A DNA stretch of 13,290 nucleotides from Smittium mucronatum (GCA_001953115.1 LSSL01000951.1:36331-49620); one strand, 5' to 3'; positions 1 to 6,490 are shown, counted from the stretch's first letter. The notes: generated by a model from the letters alone, not told the origin. Program-made: numbers and translations.

Positions 1-353
1 ATTGAATGAAATAATAGCGTTAACATCCGACCTAGAGAGTTATTGAACGAGGCAATGGCGTTAACACCCGACCTAGAGAGTAATTGAATGAAATAATAGC
101 GTTAACATCCGACCTAGAGAGTTATTGAACGAGGCAATGGCGTTAACACCCGACCTAGAGAGTAATTGAATGAAATAATAGCGTTAACATCCGACCTAGA
201 GAGTTATTGAATGAAGTACTAGTGTTAGCATCTGCCCTAGAGAGTTATTGAATGAAATAATAGCGTTAACATCCGACCTAGAGAGTTATTGAATGAAGTA
301 CTAGTGTTAGCATCTGCCCTAGAGAGTTATTGAATGAAATAATAGTGTTAACA
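1..353. repeat. 41-bp minisatellite with 82-bp higher-order units
   Basis: Eight full 41-bp units (1-41, 42-82, 83-123, 124-164, 165-205, 206-246, 247-287, 288-328) are followed by a partial ninth (329-353). All begin ATTGAA and carry GTTAAC or GTTAGC, and full units end in CTAGAGAGTT or CTAGAGAGTA. Three variants occur. A has AATAATAGCG in its first half, B has GAGGCAATGGCG, and C has GAAGTACTAGTG together with ATCTGCC. Their order is A-B-A-B-A-C-A-C-A', so the array is built of 82-bp dimers, two AB then two AC. Unit length is not a multiple of three and no reading frame persists, so it is not coding. The array touches the window edge and probably continues leftwards. The last unit decays into unique sequence at about 353. 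Function is unknown; subtelomeric, centromere-flanking or ordinary minisatellite are all possible. Confidence 0.97.
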
Positions 354-1080
354 CAAAGTCTGAAGACACGTTTTGGATTCAGTGCTGGCAGAATGGGAAT
401 CAGCCCAAAAGCGGATGCCAAATAGTCGCAACAGGGTATTATCTGTGATTGCTTGGCCGAAGAGCTGTTAGTGAATCACTTCTCTAACAATGAGTGCTCT
501 CAGCATACACAGCCATGCTGTGATTAGCTATAAACCATGAAGCATATTCTTTCAGGCCATACTCCAGATCACGGCAAACAAAACTTCCCACGGTTAGCGG
601 TGCAATAAATATTTTCGCTATTTATAACCCAGCCAATAGAAAGCATAATTGCGATCGATAGTTTCTTCTGAGGGGAGGGGCTGAGATACTTTGTTTGCAA
701 CTGGACAAATTACCCGAGCTGCTTTTATAAACAGATTATTATGATTTGAGCACTTGAGGACTATCTACTGAGTTTGCTGCACCAAATGACTTGGGCTGAA
801 AAGTAAATTTTTTTTAAAAAAAAACAGTATTTTTAGCCTCTTCCGAGTGAGGGCATAAAATTAAACCTTCACGACCTTCAGCATTTTTCCCTATCCAGAA
901 ATACAATTTAGTAATTGGTTGTAGCAATTTTACCTCTGGGCTGTAGAAGAAAACTTCTCTAGGGAATCAAAGGAAATCAAAACTTCAAGGACGAATGATT
1001 ATAATAAAACCTATATATTTACTACTGTACAAAAAGAAACCCCATTATGTGCTTTGCACAAGTTGAGACCACTTATATTT
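354..1080. other. Unique intergenic DNA of moderate GC, no gene recognised
   Basis: Clearly more GC-rich than the right half of the window. All frames are broken by stops and I recognise no protein, tRNA or rRNA. Small structures are a perfect inverted repeat CACAGC-CAT-GCTGTG at 508-522 and a T8A9 tract at 808-824. The tract could be a chance palindrome or the tail of a degraded insertion. The stretch could be a decayed gene, a promoter region or a transposon remnant; nothing in it decides between these. Confidence 0.5.
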
Positions 1081-1341
1081 TTAGCACACTCGATTAACTT
1101 TGTTATTCACATCATATGTATTCTTGGAGGTTTCGAAAATGGCTCTAGCGACAGAAAGCAAAGAGGTATTTAGAATTAATTGCGCAATCTCTAATAGATT
1201 GGACATAGGGAAAATAAGGTTTCCTTCCAGCACTGAAAGGCAGGCATGTGTAAATTCGTATAAAAAAATTAATGTAGCATTACAGCTTTCAATGTCCAAT
1301 GCGACATTAGGACTTTGGTTGCAGCAATCCATCATATTCAT
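1081..1341 (-). CDS. Hypothetical open stretch, possible exon or gene remnant
   Basis: A minus-strand frame is open from an in-frame TAA near 1402 to a TAA at 1081-1083. The first ATG in this frame is at 1339-1341, giving 86 aa; the longer open reading would need a non-ATG start or a spliced upstream exon. The composition looks protein-like, with hydrophobic helical stretches around LIFLYEFTHACLSVLEG and MSNLLEIAQLILNTSLLSVARAIFE, and codon use is balanced. Weakly, the helical pattern resembles the middle homology region of fungal zinc-cluster transcription factors, but there is no diagnostic motif and I do not assign it. No Zn2Cys6 motif lies nearby. The plus strand is also open here (1100-1408) but looks less protein-like. 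It may be a fragment of a degraded gene, one exon of a spliced gene, or chance. Confidence 0.3.
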   Translation of the reverse strand: MNMMDCCNQSPNVALDIESCNATLIFLYEFTHACLSVLEGNLIFPMSNLLEIAQLILNTSLLSVARAIFETSKNTYDVNNKVNRVC

Positions 1342-1713
1342 CTTGATAACAAGCAAAGCTAAATGCTCTACTTGTACATATCTCAACACGAATGGTGTGT
1401 TGGATTAAGATCGGGAGGTATTTTTGAGTGAAAAATCTTTCACGCTTAAAAACACCCCCATATATAAATCTATTACTAGTAAAAAAATCTAACAACTGTT
1501 GTATTATCAGAATTTGCTTTGCAAAACTTGGCAGATTATTTATTGAATTAGATGTTTTACGCCTATTTTTTTAATGCTTTTTTTCGGATTTATTGAGTCA
1601 GAAAAAACTATTATCCAATAAAATTCCAAGGATAAAAAATAAATATGACTTTGGCAATAGGCCAATAAAACCAGAATATAATTAGTCATTTTGGTAATGT
1701 TCCTATAGTTTAA

Positions 1714-1765
1714 CCCAATAGTCAGTTAAAATTCCGTGATAAAAAAACCCCCCTCCCAATAGTCA
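1714..1765 (+). mobile_element. Micro-retroposon copy 1 with 11-bp duplication
   Basis: CCCAATAGTCA occurs at 1714-1724 and again at 1755-1765, an exact 11-bp direct repeat. Between them is a 30-bp insert (1725-1754) containing AAAATTCCGTGAT followed by A7 and then a C-run. The core matches the other copies in the window. The C-run after the A-tail recurs, in reverse orientation, in the copy at 3582-3626. It reads as a severely 5'-truncated poly(A) retroposon with its target-site duplication. Confidence 0.7.
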
Positions 1766-2314
1766 TTGTTGTAACAGGTGTCAACGAGCTCACCCAAAAA
1801 AAGCTTCTTGTATGCATAAGAATCTTTCGATCAATAATTATTCTCAATTAACTCATCCATAATCGATGCTTTTACAGAAAGGAATTAGATTAGTAATGTT
1901 TTTTTTTTTCTGGCCGAGAATTTATTGGTAGAGAATAGAACAGAAATGTTCGCATTTCGTACTCTCTTCCGTTTTGGGGTTCTGAATGGCATGAATTTTT
2001 GCGAATTATTTTGTAGAAAAGTCCAGTCAGATTACTATTTAGTAGTATGCTTTAAATGCCAATTTCACCAAGCTTCTTTTTGGCTAGATCTTATTGGCCT
2101 TTACAATATAATTAGCAAATCTCGCTGAAATCACTACTATTGGGCTCATTGTGTTTAATATCTGGATTGATCTTATCTACTACTTGCTAGAAATTGGGCA
2201 AGGGGTCCGAATCAGGAAATCTGGCCAATAGTCTTGATTGTCAATACCTTCTAGCTTTTAGAATTCTTTTGTATTGATTTGTTTAGACGTTTTGCTTATT
2301 GGTGCAATGTCAGG

Positions 2315-2376
2315 ATTAACGTTTTTTTTTTTACGCAAGAAAATTAATGATTTTTTTTTACAGAATTTATTAATAA
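2315..2376 (-). mobile_element. Two serial micro-retroposons in one target
   Basis: A short target-like sequence occurs three times: ATTAACG (2315-2321), ATTAATGA (2343-2350) and ATTAATAA (2369-2376). Between them lie two T-first inserts. The first (2322-2342) is T11 then ACGCAAGAAA, on the minus strand TTTCTTGCGT followed by A11. The second (2351-2368) is T9 then ACAGAATTT, on the minus strand AAATTCTGT followed by A9. Both cores match variants seen elsewhere (AATTCTGCGTA and AATTCTGTG). The repeats are only 7-8 bp with one mismatch each, in AT-rich DNA, so the duplication claim is weaker than for other copies. Confidence 0.5.
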
Positions 2377-2389
2377 GGCTCTTTCTTTA

Positions 2390-2545
2390 TTCGATAAGTG
2401 ATGCAAAAAAAGATAAATATGTCGAGTGGAATATTTCCGATAAATAACTAAAATATAGCCGAGTGGAATATTTCCGATAAATAAATAAAATATAGCCGAG
2501 TGGAATATTTTCGATAAATAAATAAAACATAACCGAGTGGAACCT
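2390..2545. repeat. 37-bp minisatellite, about 3.5 copies
   Basis: The block CGAGTGGAATATTT, a C or T, then CGATAAATAA, followed by an AAATATAGC-like tail, starts at 2423, 2460, 2497 and 2534, an exact 37-bp period. The first three units run fully; the fourth stops after CGAGTGGAA at about 2542. A degenerate half-unit precedes them from about 2390 (TTCGATAAGTG, then an A-run and GATAAATATGT). Later units differ by single bases, for example TTTCC versus TTTTC and AAATATAGC versus AAACATAAC. It is not in a conserved reading frame. It is unrelated in sequence to the 41-bp array at the left edge. Confidence 0.9.
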
Positions 2546-2766
2546 ATTAACAGCCTACGGCTATCAATTTCCGTAATAGCAGTTGCTGCTTTTGCTTTTT
2601 TTGCGCTGGTTTTTCCATCTGTGTTTACTCAAAATGCCAAATTTTATCGATAGATCTTCAAAATCTTCAGATTCCTGAACTGTTTTCAGGCAGCTAATAA
2701 ACCATACATTTTCAGACATGCCATTTCAGCTTTTTAATTATCTCGGGTTTATTGTTAATGTTTACC

Positions 2767-2801
2767 ATTTCAAGCTTTTTTTTTTATTGAATTTCATAAG
2801 C
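2767..2801 (-). mobile_element. Possible extremely short poly(A) insertion
   Basis: ATTTCAAGC at 2767-2775 and ATTTCATAAGC at 2791-2801 are near-identical direct repeats, differing by a 2-base indel. They flank 15 bp of T10 then ATTGA. On the minus strand the insert is TCAAT followed by A10, which fits the family's AATAAA-to-tail end cut almost at the tail. The insert has too little sequence to be sure it belongs to the family. Confidence 0.35.
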
Positions 2802-2865
2802 CTAATATTTAGTGACCTTTTAATATTATCATTTATTCCTTTTATATTGAATATATACGCAGAGC

Positions 2866-2929
2866 TTCTATTATTAATTCAATAAAATTCTGTGATACAT
2901 AAAGAAATAGAAATTCTATTATTAATTCA
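2866..2929 (+). mobile_element. Micro-retroposon copy with exact 16-bp duplication
   Basis: TTCTATTATTAATTCA occurs exactly at 2866-2881 and 2914-2929. The 32-bp insert between (2882-2913) begins ATAAAATTCTGTGATACA and ends in A-rich sequence (AAAGAAATAGAAA). If the shared A is counted with the insert, the core is AATAAAATTCTGTGATACA, matching the copies at 3414-3436 and 3877-3899 in reverse. The A-tail appears mutated. The perfect duplication suggests a fairly young insertion, or a tandem duplication of the target that trapped the core. Confidence 0.75.
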
Positions 2930-3284
2930 TCATTTTATACTTTCTGGTCATTAAAAATTAGCCAGACAGTATTTGTCTAATGATAAACGTTTGAAGGTGT
3001 CATTTTTGAAACAGTAGTTCAAGCGACTACATTTGAATTAATTCCTCTTAAGTTTTTGATTGAAGGTGATCACCAAAAAGAGAGCTGTTTGTAGCTGCTA
3101 AGAGGCTCATTTCAATAGTTACAGCTAGAATAGTACCAGACATTTGAATTTTATAATCAATCAATGTCTATCACTACTAAATTCTATAAGAGCAGAACCC
3201 CAGGGATTTATGAGCTTCTGTATCGTACCAGCTAAAACACTAATCCTTCTCTGGAATGAGAAAAAGGCACGAATATTCTGTGGC

Positions 3285-3337
3285 CAGTAATCACTTTTTT
3301 ATTTTTGTATCACGGAATTTATTATCAGTAATAACTT
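3285..3337 (-). mobile_element. Micro-retroposon copy with 12-bp duplication
   Basis: CAGTAATCACTT (3285-3296) and CAGTAATAACTT (3326-3337) match at 11 of 12 positions. The insert (3297-3325) is T-rich, then TGTATCACGGAATTTATTAT. On the minus strand this is AATAAATTCCGTGATACA followed by an interrupted A-tail. The core carries AATAAA about 12 bases before the tail, as expected of a polyadenylated transcript copied back into DNA. Confidence 0.75.
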
Positions 3338-3381
3338 GTATCCTTTACGTGCCTAGCCATTGGGCTCAATCAGACCAAAAA

Positions 3382-3443
3382 ATAAACTTTTCATCGTTTT
3401 TTTTTTTTTTTACCACAGAATTTTATTGTAAGATAAACTTTTC
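3382..3443 (-). mobile_element. Micro-retroposon copy with 11-bp duplication and long T-tract
   Basis: ATAAACTTTTC is repeated exactly at 3382-3392 and 3433-3443; with a 3-base indel the similarity runs a few bases further (CATCG versus TTCATGG). The insert contains T15, then ACCACAGAATTTTATTGTAAG. The core CACAGAATTTTATTG plus TAAGATAA (3414-3436) differs by one base in 23 from the segment at 3877-3899. The two insertions therefore come from the same source and retain a little sequence upstream of the AATAAA. Confidence 0.75.
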
Positions 3444-3530
3444 TTCATGGGACATTATTGGCAGAGCCAAAAAGCAATAAACCTTATTTACACTTCACAA
3501 CTCAGCTAACTTAATAATTGCTTTTTTTTT

Positions 3531-3582
3531 GTTACATTGCGCCTAATTCCGTGATTCAAAAATTTAAAAAGGTTACACAACG
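3531..3582 (+). mobile_element. Micro-retroposon copy with degraded 11-bp duplication
   Basis: GTTACATTGCG (3531-3541) and GTTACACAACG (3572-3582) match at 8 of 11 positions. The insert (3542-3571) is CCTAATTCCGTGATTC followed by an A-rich, T-interrupted tail. The AATTCCGTGAT core is exact, so the weak duplication and broken tail suggest an older insertion. Immediately upstream, T9 between two ATTGC sequences (3516-3520 and 3536-3540) could be a still smaller insertion. Immediately downstream the next copy begins, sharing the base at 3582. Confidence 0.55.
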
Positions 3583-3626
3583 TCTCTGCAAAGGGGGGTT
3601 TTTTACGCAGAATTGTCTCTCAAAGG
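3582..3626 (-). mobile_element. Micro-retroposon copy, GCGTA variant
   Basis: GTCTCTGCAAAGG (3582-3594) and GTCTCTCAAAGG (3615-3626) are the same sequence apart from one extra G. The insert (3595-3614) is G4, T6, then ACGCAGAATT, on the minus strand AATTCTGCGT, A6, C4. The CCCC after the A-tail parallels the C-run of the copy at 1714-1765. The GCGTA ending matches the first insert at 2322-2342, suggesting two source subtypes (CCGTGATA and CTGCGTA). Confidence 0.7.
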
Positions 3627-3848
3627 CTGGTTCCGATTTATCATACTAATCGTTTTCGTTTTCTTGGACAGCGATTGGATGTGTTTTCTACGTCCCAGCA
3701 CCAATTTGCCTGTGCGATGCCGATATATTTGTCCCCAGCTGCTTTTTGTTGGAATTGATTCATTGAAGAGGAATGGCCGTTTTTTATTGGATTTTTACAT
3801 GTCTATTGCTTTTTTTATAAAAACGGATATGTAGACTAAATGCCACAA

Positions 3849-3921
3849 AATACTAGTGCGTCTTTTTTTTATATATCACGGAATTTTATTGTAAGATAAC
3901 GTCAATACTAAAGCGTCTTTT
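3849..3921 (-). mobile_element. Micro-retroposon copy with 18-bp duplication
   Basis: AATACTAGTGCGTCTTTT (3849-3866) and AATACTAAAGCGTCTTTT (3904-3921) agree at 16 of 18 positions. The 37-bp insert (3867-3903) is a T-tract, then ATATATCACGG, AATTTTATTG and TAAGATAACGTC. On the minus strand it reads upstream sequence, AATAAAATTCCGTGATA, then A-rich tail. This is one of the longest inserts and the best single guide to the source element's 3' end. Confidence 0.8.
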
Positions 3922-3985
3922 GGGTAGAGTGTGGCTTTAATATGTATTTTTATTGGTAGATCCAGAATGGACCCTATATTGAATA

Positions 3986-4030
3986 GTGTCAAATATAATT
4001 TCGTGAATAAAAAAAAGACTGGTGTCTAAT
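3986..4030 (+). mobile_element. Micro-retroposon copy with 9-bp duplication
   Basis: GTGTCAAAT (3986-3994) and GTGTCTAAT (4022-4030) agree at 8 of 9 positions. The insert (3995-4021) is ATAATTTCGTGAAT, then A8, then GACTG. The core AATTTCGTGA is one base from the family AATTCCGTGA. A few non-A bases follow the tail. Confidence 0.55.
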
Positions 4031-4092
4031 TGATTAGCTTAAATATAAATAATATTTTCTCGCTCAAGAAGTTTTAGCCCATTATAGTCTTC

Positions 4093-4145
4093 AATTGCGT
4101 GTCTTTGTCTCCGTGATACAAAAAAAAAAAAAATTGCGTGTCTTT
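4093..4145 (+). mobile_element. Micro-retroposon copy with exact 14-bp duplication
   Basis: AATTGCGTGTCTTT is repeated exactly at 4093-4106 and 4132-4145. Between them are only 25 bp (4107-4131): GTCTCCGTGATAC followed by A12. The CCGTGATACA core and uninterrupted A-tail match the family. Even the AATAAA has been lost, making this the most truncated clear case. It lies just beyond the 3' end of the minus-strand transporter gene, so that gene's transcript would meet a T-tract here if it read through. Confidence 0.85.
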
Positions 4146-4156
4146 AGTGCACATAC

Positions 4157-4162
4157 TTTATT
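4157..4162 (-). terminator. Putative polyadenylation signal AATAAA
   Basis: On the minus strand AATAAA begins 9 bases after the transporter stop codon (TAG at 4171-4173). It is a canonical eukaryotic poly(A) signal and would give a very short 3' untranslated region, with cleavage expected near 4135-4150. That falls in or next to the duplication of the insertion at 4093-4145. In DNA this AT-rich such hexamers are common, so assignment rests on position and orientation. Confidence 0.45.
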
Positions 4163-4170
4163 ATTCTTCG

Positions 4171-5655
4171 CTACAGAAAAATCCCATATCTTCCTCTGTT
4201 TTTTATCCTCAAACACACCTGTGCCACTAGCATGGTTATAGCTGAAACCAAAAAGCATAACGCACAATAAATTACCATTTTTTCGAATCCCTTTGGATTA
4301 CACCCGTGCTTTTCTGCTATTACCCCATTCAACTGCCCCCCTGTAATGAAGCCCGCAATTATAAACAAAAACAGAAATGAAAATGCTGAATTCAGCTCTT
4401 TTGCCTTGAAATGACGACCCACTACTGATGCAAGCACCCCCAAAAAAGCTGAAACAAAAAAACCGTACATAATCGAAAACGCTACAAGTTGCACTTTCAA
4501 TCCTTTTCCTGCCGCCCCTCCTTCCTTACTCTTTGATGAGTTTTCTGCCTTCACTCCACAATCAAATTCCTGTGTTCCTGGTATTTTCATCATAAAAAAC
4601 ACAGAGGCGCAAGCGCACAAGTTTCCCACAATTATCGTGTTTGTTTGTCCCAATTTGTCGCTAATATATCCGAAAAACACTCCACCAGCAAGTTTCCCCA
4701 AGCTAATAAACACCACTACTTGTGCCACGACGTTATGATCGAATATGGCCTCTACTATTCTTGGCAGATAGAATATTGGCGTTAACAAGCCTAAATCCCC
4801 TACAAAGACACTAATTCCTAGAAACCAAATTAGTGGTTCGCTTAGTATCAATTTCATCTCAAATTTGCCATCCTTCTCCTTCATGCAGCTTCTGGGTTTA
4901 ATTCCTAAAAATGACACAGTCGGAATCGTAACCAAAGAAACTATTCCCCATACCCTCAGCGTCCATTCAACTCCAATTTCGCTAATCATCTTGGAACTAG
5001 AATATGCAATCGCTATTCCCCCTAGTGATCCAATCGAATAGTAAATCCCTAGTGCTAATCCTCGATACTTTTCAAACCACGATGAAAGTAGCGAGACGCT
5101 CCCTATTGTCGGAAACGAACACCCTGCCCCAAAAATAAATCCATGCGTGATTATAGAGTAATTAAGGCTACTTGTAAAGCTTGCTGCTAGCAATCCCACA
5201 CCACAAACTATCCCCCCCATTATAAATGAGATTTTGAATCCCAAATATTTTACCGCCGGATTTATAAATAGAGCAAAAACGAAAGTTGTGACAAATCCCA
5301 CTGTCCCTATCAGCCCGAACTTCATTTCGCTCGATCCCGGAAACTTTCTTTTATATTCTAGTAGAAAAATCCCATATGTCTCCAGAAGTCCAAATATTAT
5401 AAGCTTTATCCAGCAACACGCCACCAGTACTACAATGCCTCTTTTCCCATCTACTCCATCGTCTGTATCTCCACCTAAATCCATTTCTCTAACACTAGGC
5501 TTGCCTCTTTGCTTACTGTCTACTTTAAATATCTTTTTTTCGGGCTCGTCGTCACTTTCCTGAAAGACGTTTTTTTCTCGCGAAAGATTCCCTGCCGGGT
5601 TGTTATAGTCATCATAGTCACTGGTTCTATGATGGACTTGAGATGCACCTTTCAT
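4171..5655 (-). CDS. MFS transporter, monocarboxylate porter (MCT/SLC16, fungal Mch-like)
   Basis: Predicted 12-helix membrane transporter of the monocarboxylate porter family, expected to move a small organic acid or similar solute across the plasma or an internal membrane; substrate is not deducible. The frame is open to a TGA at 5698-5700 and could begin at GTG 5674-5676, but the first ATG is at 5653-5655 with A at -3, so I use 494 aa. Residues 1-70 are a hydrophilic, acidic cytosolic tail. Helices lie near 72-96, 111-133, 137-159, 165-188, 198-219, 230-252, 275-297, 310-331, 338-357, 389-412, 421-441 and 459-482. Family marks are YGIF in helix 1, WFEKYRGLALGI at 193-204, WTLRVWG at 231-237, TPIFYLP near 292-298 and the motif A-like GYISDKLGQ at 329-337. 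The usual helix-8 arginine appears as Lys321. The loop at 358-388 is Gly/Ser/Lys-rich. The DGG-aromatic-GW start of helix 1 is missing (DGVDGKRG). There are no introns, and GC is higher than in the flanks. Confidence 0.93.
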   Translation of the reverse strand: MKGASQVHHRTSDYDDYNNPAGNLSREKNVFQESDDEPEKKIFKVDSKQRGKPSVREMDLGGDTDDGVDGKRGIVVLVACCWIKLIIFGLLETYGIFLLEYKRKFPGSSEMKFGLIGTVGFVTTFVFALFINPAVKYLGFKISFIMGGIVCGVGLLAASFTSSLNYSIITHGFIFGAGCSFPTIGSVSLLSSWFEKYRGLALGIYYSIGSLGGIAIAYSSSKMISEIGVEWTLRVWGIVSLVTIPTVSFLGIKPRSCMKEKDGKFEMKLILSEPLIWFLGISVFVGDLGLLTPIFYLPRIVEAIFDHNVVAQVVVFISLGKLAGGVFFGYISDKLGQTNTIIVGNLCACASVFFMMKIPGTQEFDCGVKAENSSKSKEGGAAGKGLKVQLVAFSIMYGFFVSAFLGVLASVVGRHFKAKELNSAFSFLFLFIIAGFITGGQLNGVIAEKHGCNPKGFEKMVIYCALCFLVSAITMLVAQVCLRIKNRGRYGIFL

Positions 5656-5677
5656 ATTTTTTTCTATTATGGACACA

Positions 5678-5689
5678 CTAACTGAACAT
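5678..5689 (-). promoter_or_regulatory. Minimal upstream ORF before the transporter
   Basis: On the minus strand ATG TTC AGT TAG starts 34 bases upstream of the chosen ATG and is out of frame with it. If the transcript starts further upstream, this three-codon ORF precedes the main start and could dampen translation. A four-codon match including stop is easily chance, and the transcription start is unknown. Confidence 0.3.
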
Positions 5690-6380
5690 TTAAATCTTCA
5701 AATTTGGATTTTGGCTGAAGGCAGGAGCTAATCTTACCCTCTTTATTTAGTCTTTTACTCCTAACCTTTACTGCGTATTTCCAAATCTTTGTGTGTTTCG
5801 TTCATTCACCAATTTATTTATTTATTTTCTTGGAGTTAAATAAAGTTATTGACGAAAATTCTTAATTTATACGATTAAATTATTTGCAAAGTACTCTTGA
5901 AAACTACAGAGTTGATTCTAAGGTGAACAAATATCTAATTTTCATCTCCCTTCTTTTTTTTTTTGGCTTATTTTATTATATATTGTAATATTACTTTTTT
6001 TTCTGATTAAACGATTCGATGAGTAGTATGCAGGTCATAAATACTCGCATATACTTTTTAATATTATGTGTAATGAATAAATGATCTGGCTTGTGCTAAC
6101 TAATTTAGTTCCATAGAAACTGTCGGATTAATATACTAGTTAATTAATACTCTTTATTGGTCATTTTGTATTTACGTATTAGATTAAAAATACGTTTAAT
6201 TAATGAAAAAGTGAAGGAAAAAAACCTGGATTAGGCTATAGAAATATAGTCAAGACATATTTGTTCAAGGCTCGTTTTCTTTTGAATGATTATTCTTCCA
6301 ATAGTGTTTATCAATCATTCTTGAATTTGGATAAACGAATAGTTTCAAATATTTATTCTATATTGATAACCTAACCTAAT

Positions 6381-6402
6381 CTTTTTCTTTTTCTTTTTCT
6401 TT
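6381..6402. repeat. (CTTTTT)n microsatellite
   Basis: Three exact CTTTTT units and a partial fourth. Simple polypyrimidine repeat in noncoding DNA with no evident function. Confidence 0.9.
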
Positions 6403-6474
6403 ATGCCTATTTGATCTTTGCCGTTAAATATTTTTATTTTCGTATAACAGACGAAAATGAAACAGGAATTACTA

Positions 6475-6490
6475 ATATATATATATATAT
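6475..6490. repeat. (AT)8 microsatellite
   Basis: Eight uninterrupted AT dinucleotides, flanked by A and T. Simple repeat. Confidence 0.9.

Larger units (their letters stand above)
1390..4092. other. Gene-free repeat-rich intergenic region
   Basis: No recognisable gene. Short open stretches on the plus strand (1925-2128, 3256-3480, 3613-3834) have chance-like composition, and the last two run through the short insertions described separately. The region is dominated by poly(T) or poly(A) runs of about 7-16 bases, a 37-bp minisatellite and multiple tiny poly(A)-type insertions. Two further T-tract segments resemble the same insertion family: about 1572-1594 (T-tract then CGGATTTATTG) and about 1898-1928 (T-tract then CGAGAATTTATTGG). 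I could not find convincing flanking duplications for these two, so they are not listed on their own. A related A-rich segment is at 1615-1640 (CCAATAAAATTCC then A-rich). Confidence 0.6.

Noticed and set aside
1..353. CRISPR array
   Set aside because: The 41-bp units are directly adjacent with no unique spacers, in eukaryotic-type DNA.
670..740. TPP-riboswitch-like piece (GGGGCTGAGATAC, then AACTGGACAAATTACC)
   Set aside because: Only the CTGAGA motif and a loose downstream likeness are present; the helices joining the aptamer arms and the conserved 3' strand are missing, and no thiamine gene is near.
1100..1408. Plus-strand 102-aa open frame
   Set aside because: Overlaps the more protein-like minus-strand stretch and shows no motif; probably its shadow.
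1307..1495. Minus-strand 62-aa open frame overlapping the hypothetical stretch
   Set aside because: Basic and low in structure, no motif; a frameshift join to the neighbouring frame cannot be supported from sequence alone.
1714..4145. Ciliate internal eliminated sequences with pointer repeats as an explanation of the flanked inserts
   Set aside because: The inserts share a common oriented core and an A-tail, which pointer-flanked eliminated sequences would not; retroposition explains both.
5234..5563. Plus-strand 109-aa open frame inside the transporter
   Set aside because: Antisense shadow of the transporter coding sequence.
5653..5676. GTG start adding seven residues to the transporter
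   Set aside because: The window is eukaryotic in character; the in-frame ATG at 5653-5655 has A at -3, and the upstream residues add nothing conserved.
5715..5737. Possible tiny 5' intron of the transporter on the minus strand (GTAAG to TTCAG, about 23 bases)
   Set aside because: Far shorter than ordinary spliceosomal introns, with no upstream in-frame ATG that splicing would supply.
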